This document shows, one piece after another, positions 59,848 to 64,000 of a DNA stretch of 64,000 nt (position 1 is its first letter; every line of letters starts with the position of its first letter). A program made the position numbers and the translations under genes. The notes under the pieces are model-generated. The model saw nothing but the letters and a program-made list of their open reading frames with translations. It was not told the DNA's origin and ran no database searches. The stretch covers positions 434,001 through 498,000 of the forward strand of contig OW818688.1 in assembly GCA_942493265.1 (NCBI GenBank). Direction: 5' to 3'. Source of the stretch: UBA12481 sp942493265 (lineage in GTDB: Bacteria > Bacteroidota > Bacteroidia > Bacteroidales > UBA12481).

Positions 59848-60768
59848 ATGAAAACTGCTATGAAGATTTCAGTTTTGTGTGTCCTAATAGTTTTAACATC
59901 ATGCTCAATTTTAACTAAGTCACAAATTGAGAGCATCAATTCCTATTCAGGACTACTTGAGAAGTATTCTGCCTACCCTAGCGCGATTATCAATAATTAC
60001 GTACAAATCAAATATGAAATAGAACTTTTGAATACCGGAACTTTGGATGATACAATAGTCAATTCTCAGCTTTGGAGTTCATATAATGGAAGGAAGGAGG
60101 CAATGTTGGCTGCATCGAAAATTGATTTAGGGATGAGGGTAATTGGTGAATATGCATCAGCTTTGAAAAAGTTATCATCCAAGGAATTATCTGATAGTTT
60201 TGGCCAAGGGACAAAGAAAGTTGGCACAGACATCGACCAACTGATTGGACTTTATAACGCAAAAAGCGAAATAAAAATACCTACCGGAATTGGTAATTTA
60301 GTAAAGAGCAGCCTTACACTTTTAGGTTCAAGTTATATTAAAAGCCAGCAGGCCAAAAATTTAAAAATGTACATTCTGGAGGGCCAAAAGTTTATTCCAC
60401 TTCTGACTGATCAAATGAAAAATGATCTTAATAACATTGTCATTATCAAATGGATTCCTATACTTAAGCGTGATCTCAAAAACCGACAACAAAATTTCCT
60501 CCGTAATATGCCCAAATCGGACTACAAGGTATATTATGCAAACAACTTCAATAAGGAGGTAGCTCTTTTGATTTCTCGAATTGATGATTTGGAGCAAGTA
60601 TCAAAGAAAACTGTCGAATCGGTTGAGACTGTTGGGAAAGCACATAAGCAGCTTTTGGATAATGTTCAAAAGAGAATGAAACTGGAAGATATTCTACCAG
60701 AGATTCAAAATTTTTATGTGGCAGTTTCCGAAATTTCGACAGATTATCAATCCATAATTATTAAGTAG
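59848..60768 (+). CDS. Unrecognised lipoprotein, mostly helical
   Basis: 306 residues with lipobox VLTSCS (Cys about 19). The mature part is long helices with no aromatic clusters: LLEKYSAYPSAIINNYVQIKYEIEL, LGMRVIGEYASALKKL, and a coiled-coil-like end (RIDDLEQVSKKTVESVETVGKAHKQLL). A small glycine-containing hydrophobic stretch (GIGNLVKSSLTLLGSSYIKS) lies in the middle. No family is recognised. It follows the exported nuclease by 32 nt and precedes a small helical protein by 18 nt; the three could form an envelope-associated set. Confidence 0.72.
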   Translation: MKTAMKISVLCVLIVLTSCSILTKSQIESINSYSGLLEKYSAYPSAIINNYVQIKYEIELLNTGTLDDTIVNSQLWSSYNGRKEAMLAASKIDLGMRVIGEYASALKKLSSKELSDSFGQGTKKVGTDIDQLIGLYNAKSEIKIPTGIGNLVKSSLTLLGSSYIKSQQAKNLKMYILEGQKFIPLLTDQMKNDLNNIVIIKWIPILKRDLKNRQQNFLRNMPKSDYKVYYANNFNKEVALLISRIDDLEQVSKKTVESVETVGKAHKQLLDNVQKRMKLEDILPEIQNFYVAVSEISTDYQSIIIK

Positions 60769-60786
60769 CCTTTTAATCTCTTAACT

Positions 60787-61113
60787 ATGAGCCCAGAACA
60801 GATTGATACGCTCAGACAGGTTCAACTTGCACTTGAGATAATCAATGAATATAGAACCTTTGATTCTATTGGTACCCCGGAAAGAGCTGACTTCGATAAA
60901 ATTGAAGTCATTTTAACCGCATTAACTTGGCAAATTGTTGAACACGACATTACCCGATTTTTGGGGGAGTGGAAATTGAAGTTGCAGTCACTTACTGATT
61001 TAAATAAGAAAATACAAGAGAGTTATTCGCATCTTAAGAAAATATCGGATTGTCTGACAAAGACAGCAGAATCTGTCGGAGGATTCATTGAATTTGCATC
61101 AAGAGCATTATAG
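60787..61113 (+). CDS. Small helical protein, unrecognised
   Basis: 108 residues, no signal peptide. All-helical with heptad-like hydrophobic spacing (LRQVQLALEIINEY; LQSLTDLNKKIQESYSHLKKISDCL). The C-terminus is mildly hydrophobic (VGGFIEFASRAL). Eighteen nucleotides after the lipoprotein stop, so likely co-transcribed, perhaps as a cytoplasmic partner. Confidence 0.6.
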   Translation: MSPEQIDTLRQVQLALEIINEYRTFDSIGTPERADFDKIEVILTALTWQIVEHDITRFLGEWKLKLQSLTDLNKKIQESYSHLKKISDCLTKTAESVGGFIEFASRAL

Positions 61114-61286
61114 CTATTTCGGAGGTTCATATTCCGAAATTTTCCTTTACCTGTTTATTCTTATAGCCTTGCCTAACGGCTCGGTTCATTAGGTATGTCA
61201 AGATGGTCATCATCATAATGAGCTGTCCCGGATTGGCCCTGTCGATACTTTGACCTATTTTAGCTGTGAACAAATGAGTTAGCCGT

Positions 61287-61505
61287 ATGGATTCTATAAG
61301 TTTTGTCCACAAATATCACGACTACCTAACCGAAATCAGTCAAGTCATCAAGCCGGAATTGTTGCCAGTTTTGAAGGAAATGACTGAGACTGATCCCCAT
61401 GACCTGGTCAGACCTGATACGTTTTTTATTAACGAGAGCCATGCCCGAGGCTTTGTTTGGGCGTTGTTCATCGAGAGAGCAAGAAAGCGGGGTATTGGGA
61501 AATAG
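61287..61505 (+). CDS. Small hypothetical protein
   Basis: 72 residues, no motif recognised (KYHDYLTEISQVIKPELLPVL; FINESHARGFVWALFIERARKRG). The codon use and spacing (42 nt before the next gene) are compatible with a real gene, but short length leaves this uncertain. The 173 bp upstream show no other gene. Confidence 0.45.
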   Translation: MDSISFVHKYHDYLTEISQVIKPELLPVLKEMTETDPHDLVRPDTFFINESHARGFVWALFIERARKRGIGK

Positions 61506-61547
61506 CGTGTTACCTTTACCATCCAATCTGACAACCAAGGAAACCAA

Positions 61548-62069
61548 ATGGAAGACATAACCATAATAACACACAGTACCCTCGACGAAGGCTTTGATTA
61601 TTTCATAACAGACCATTGGGGTGTTAAACATCATTTCAAGATTTCATCATTCCCCGTCGGTACCGGGCTTCAAACTGAGGCTATTGAGGTTGTCGACCAC
61701 AATAGCGGCCGTGAGCCATATATCTTCAACATTCTGTCCGATTTCGATTCCGACAAGGGATACGCTGAACTGATGATGAGGGAGAAGATCAAACGGGGAG
61801 TCAATGTCCGGTATCTGGAATCGGTGGATGGGAACTGGCAAATAGGGGACGAATTGGAACTGGCAGGCAGAATCGACTTCAATGGCGATATTGAGGCAAC
61901 TTACTTCGACCGGATGTTTGTCATCGATGGACAAAAAATTACCGTTGAGGAGTTGATCAGGATGCTGGAGCCCTATGGCGGCTGGAACTTTTATTTAAAA
62001 TTAAACGATGATTTCGCACCGCCGGTAATGATGAAGCAGGTCAAGGGAAAAAATCAGTTGCCATCCTAA
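61548..62069 (+). CDS. Hypothetical beta-rich protein
   Basis: 173 residues, no signal peptide. Beta-rich N-terminal two thirds (ITIITHSTLDEGFDYFITDHWG; IEVVDHNSGREPYIFNILSDFD) and a helical segment ITVEELIRMLEPYGGW near the end. No recognised domain. Possibly an immunity-like or adaptor protein of the island; there is no supporting motif. Confidence 0.6.
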   Translation: MEDITIITHSTLDEGFDYFITDHWGVKHHFKISSFPVGTGLQTEAIEVVDHNSGREPYIFNILSDFDSDKGYAELMMREKIKRGVNVRYLESVDGNWQIGDELELAGRIDFNGDIEATYFDRMFVIDGQKITVEELIRMLEPYGGWNFYLKLNDDFAPPVMMKQVKGKNQLPS

Positions 62070-62201
62070 CGAAGCGGGAAGGGGTCTTATCATCAAATCA
62101 GCGTCGTTAGAATTCCACTATCCTCAAGACAAAAAGAACTGGAATGGTGGTAGTGGACGAATTGATAGCTTTACCTTTATGAAAAATTCGTAAATCAAAT
62201 T

Positions 62202-63005
62202 ATGTTCAACTCAAGACCATATTATCTTGTAAATCGGGAAGAGCGACATTTTGGATTTCTGTTCGCTTCCGCATTAATCTACAACCATAGCTTTCGAACT
62301 GAGATTTTTAAGAGGTATGAGACAATAGCTCAGACCCATCTTGATCCAAAGGCCGGACAATTCGATATCTACTTGGAAGTGGCGGCTTTGAGGGACTTTT
62401 GGAATGACCTTTATCCCAAAAATAATAATAACAAACCGGTTTATACTCCTGAAGCAGAAGATCAGAAAAGAAAAATCCTTACTTGCCTGTTTGATTTTTT
62501 ATTACCAAACTTGGACATCTTAGACAAGTATAAGGTCTTTTGGACTGGCAATGAGCCACAACGAGGCAAACTATGGTCCCCGGGTCAATGGGATGTCGGC
62601 CAATTGAGAATAGTTGAAGATGAGGAAAGCTTGGAAAGGGATACTTTGGTTCAAATTCGTTGGGCTTTCAATGCCAAACCGGACATTTTGATTGCTTCCA
62701 AGGAATCTTCACTCATGGTCGAGGTAAAACTCGAAAGTGCAGAGGGGACTACCGACACAGGATATAGTCAGTTTCCGATACAAGAATTGATTGCCAAACT
62801 GATGCATCTTTTAATTCCTGAATTCCAATCCCACCCCATAAAGAATTCGTGCTTGACTTTAAGTGGGAATCTGGATTCAAAAAACAAGAACGTACAAGGG
62901 CTATCGTGGGCTGAGGTGATTGAAACACTTGAAAAAACTCATAATAATGAGGAAGGCAGCCTGTACATTATAAAGTGTCTGCAGCCACTGAAACGATATT
63001 TTTAG
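62202..63005 (+). CDS. PD-(D/E)XK nuclease-fold protein
   Basis: 267 residues. The C-terminal half has the restriction-endonuclease-like core: Pro160-Asp161 in KPDILI, then Glu174-Val-Lys176 in LMVEVKLES, 13 residues apart, as in PD-(D/E)XK enzymes. The N-terminal half is helical (FRTEIFKRYETIAQTHL; FDFLLPNLDILDKY). Likely cuts or binds DNA in a defence context. It precedes a second protein of the same fold by 10 nt, which argues for a paired system. Confidence 0.72.
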   Translation: MFNSRPYYLVNREERHFGFLFASALIYNHSFRTEIFKRYETIAQTHLDPKAGQFDIYLEVAALRDFWNDLYPKNNNNKPVYTPEAEDQKRKILTCLFDFLLPNLDILDKYKVFWTGNEPQRGKLWSPGQWDVGQLRIVEDEESLERDTLVQIRWAFNAKPDILIASKESSLMVEVKLESAEGTTDTGYSQFPIQELIAKLMHLLIPEFQSHPIKNSCLTLSGNLDSKNKNVQGLSWAEVIETLEKTHNNEEGSLYIIKCLQPLKRYF

Positions 63006-63015
63006 CTTTTATCTA

Positions 63016-63624
63016 ATGGAATTAGATGCAATTGAATTTCAAAGAAAATCGGGCCAAGAGGAGATAATTGCCCCTGACAAAAATCGAAAGTTGCTCGACT
63101 TTTGGAGTTGGGCTTACTCCGATCTTGTTAGTAATACGGATAGAGGGAGCATTGCTGAATACCTTGTCGCCATAGCATGTGATATTGAAGACAACCCTCG
63201 AATCAGTTGGAATGCCTATGATTTGTTAACGAATGATGGTATTAAGATTGAGGTTAAATCATCGGGATATCTGCAGACATGGAAACAAAAGGACTATTCC
63301 AGACCAATATTTGGAATTCCTAAAACCTTAGCCTGGGACTACCGGATGAATGTTTACGAGATTGATAGGAAAAGGCAGGCGGATGTATATGTGTTTGCCC
63401 TACATGCACATAAGGACAAGGCTACGGTTAACCCATTGGATACTCACCAATGGGAGTTCTACATCCTGAGTTCAAAAGTACTTGATGAAAGGGTACGTAA
63501 TTCAAAGAACATTTCTTTGAAGAAAATCGTGGAATTGGGTGGGGTGAGATGCAACTTCGACGAAATTTTGGCTACTATCATATCGGCAATTTCAATTGAA
63601 TCTAAACAGGATATCCCTCTCTAA
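63016..63624 (+). CDS. PD-(D/E)XK nuclease-fold protein, second of a pair
   Basis: 202 residues. GSIAEYLVAIA (Glu48), WNAYDLLTNDGIKIEVKSSGYLQTW (Asp69 and Glu79-Val-Lys81) form the nuclease-fold active site. The arrangement of an E in the first helix, YDL, then IEVKSS and YLQTW recurs in uncharacterised proteins of defence and mobile regions. No accompanying methyltransferase is visible, so a restriction-modification system is not supported within the window. Ten nucleotides downstream of the other PD-(D/E)XK gene. Confidence 0.75.
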   Translation: MELDAIEFQRKSGQEEIIAPDKNRKLLDFWSWAYSDLVSNTDRGSIAEYLVAIACDIEDNPRISWNAYDLLTNDGIKIEVKSSGYLQTWKQKDYSRPIFGIPKTLAWDYRMNVYEIDRKRQADVYVFALHAHKDKATVNPLDTHQWEFYILSSKVLDERVRNSKNISLKKIVELGGVRCNFDEILATIISAISIESKQDIPL

Positions 63625-63633
63625 ACTTACTGC

Positions 63634-64000
63634 ATGACTACCTTATCTGAATTCCCAGCCCACCTGAATTCCTTGACACAGGAAGACTGGCAACCGTTAG
63701 TTGATCTTATCCCTGAGATTGAACGAACGACTGTTTTTGGGAAGGAATCCGGATTTGAACTCATCGAACCGGGTGTCCATACCTTGCCATATTGGGAAGA
63801 AGCCGACATAGTTAGAAGATTCAGTGACCTATGCTATAGATTAGGTATAGTGATAAATTTTGATTGGCCCTGTTGGGATGAAGGGCGGGAATTGGTCAAT
63901 GTTGACTTATCAAAGATTAACAATCTTGATTTACTGACTCTTTGTAAATTGATAACCGCCATTATCCGAAATGACCGTTTTTGTGATGGAGCACTGATTT
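63634..64000 (+). CDS. DUF6508 family protein, cut by the right edge
   Basis: 122 residues visible from ATG at 63634. LPYWEEADIVRRFSDLCYRLGIVINFDWPCWDEG and LCKLITAIIRNDRFCDGAL match the DUF6508 pattern (YW, FDW..W, IR.DRF..G) of small proteins of unknown function found widely in bacteria. It starts 9 nt after the second PD-(D/E)XK gene, so the three may be one operon. The C-terminus is outside the window. Confidence 0.8.
   Translation, partial: MTTLSEFPAHLNSLTQEDWQPLVDLIPEIERTTVFGKESGFELIEPGVHTLPYWEEADIVRRFSDLCYRLGIVINFDWPCWDEGRELVNVDLSKINNLDLLTLCKLITAIIRNDRFCDGALI

Noticed and set aside
61127..61312. Minus-strand 61-codon frame
   Set aside because: It overlaps the start of a plus-strand gene, has no recognisable start signal and reads like a shadow.
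62202..63624. Restriction-modification system
   Set aside because: No DNA methyltransferase or specificity subunit lies within the window; only nuclease-fold motifs are visible.

Overview
The window reads as a chromosomal segment of an anaerobic or facultative member of the Bacteroidota (Bacteroidia-like). The evidence is the promoter pattern TTG-N19-TAnnTTTG in front of several genes, a TonB energy transducer, a type IX secretion sorting tail, TlpA/DUF4369 and DUF6029/Omp28 envelope proteins, and a glycyl radical enzyme with its activase. No species can be named from the sequence alone.

Layout. 1-6.5 kb: a glycosidase-like lipoprotein running off the left edge, a dense block of dispersed palindromic repeats, a group II intron (2414-4334) whose exact ends can be read because it splits one copy of a repeat, then an esterase and a small outer-membrane protein. 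6.5-10 kb: a translationally coupled glycyl radical enzyme and activase. 10-24.6 kb: enolase, a membrane methyltransferase, a large glycosidase, two tandem thioredoxin-fold lipoproteins, a sialate O-acetylesterase, a PocR/PAS histidine kinase and a mannose-6-phosphate isomerase. 24.6-35.2 kb: a minus-strand run of envelope and redox genes (T9SS-sorted protein, Omp28, DUF6029, TlpA, HEAT-cyclophilin, GH3-beta-lactamase fusion, membrane protein fused to an NTPase). 35.3-54.5 kb: mostly housekeeping (tRNA-Glu, rpsT, radC, upp, folK, sppA, lpxK, purine nucleoside phosphorylase, LOG, asd, hflX, tonB), separated by repeats.

54.6-64 kb: directly after a tRNA-Ala the sequence becomes visibly more AT-rich and the genes become accessory. 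The first three form an overlapping operon: a CD-NTase, an E2-like protein with a SEC-C zinc motif, and a TIR-like domain joined to a prokaryotic STING domain. This is a CBASS anti-phage operon. TIR-STING CBASS is generally known as a two-gene system, so the middle E2/SEC-C gene is the most interesting feature here. Downstream lie a helix-turn-helix-like protein, a secreted DRGH nuclease, several unrecognised small proteins, two PD-(D/E)XK nuclease-fold proteins and a DUF6508 protein cut by the right edge. This looks like a defence or genomic island inserted at the tRNA; the other end and any integrase lie outside the window.

At least four families of intergenic repeats (called A-D below) occur. 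They nest in each other, host the intron, and in one case appear to travel with a promoter.
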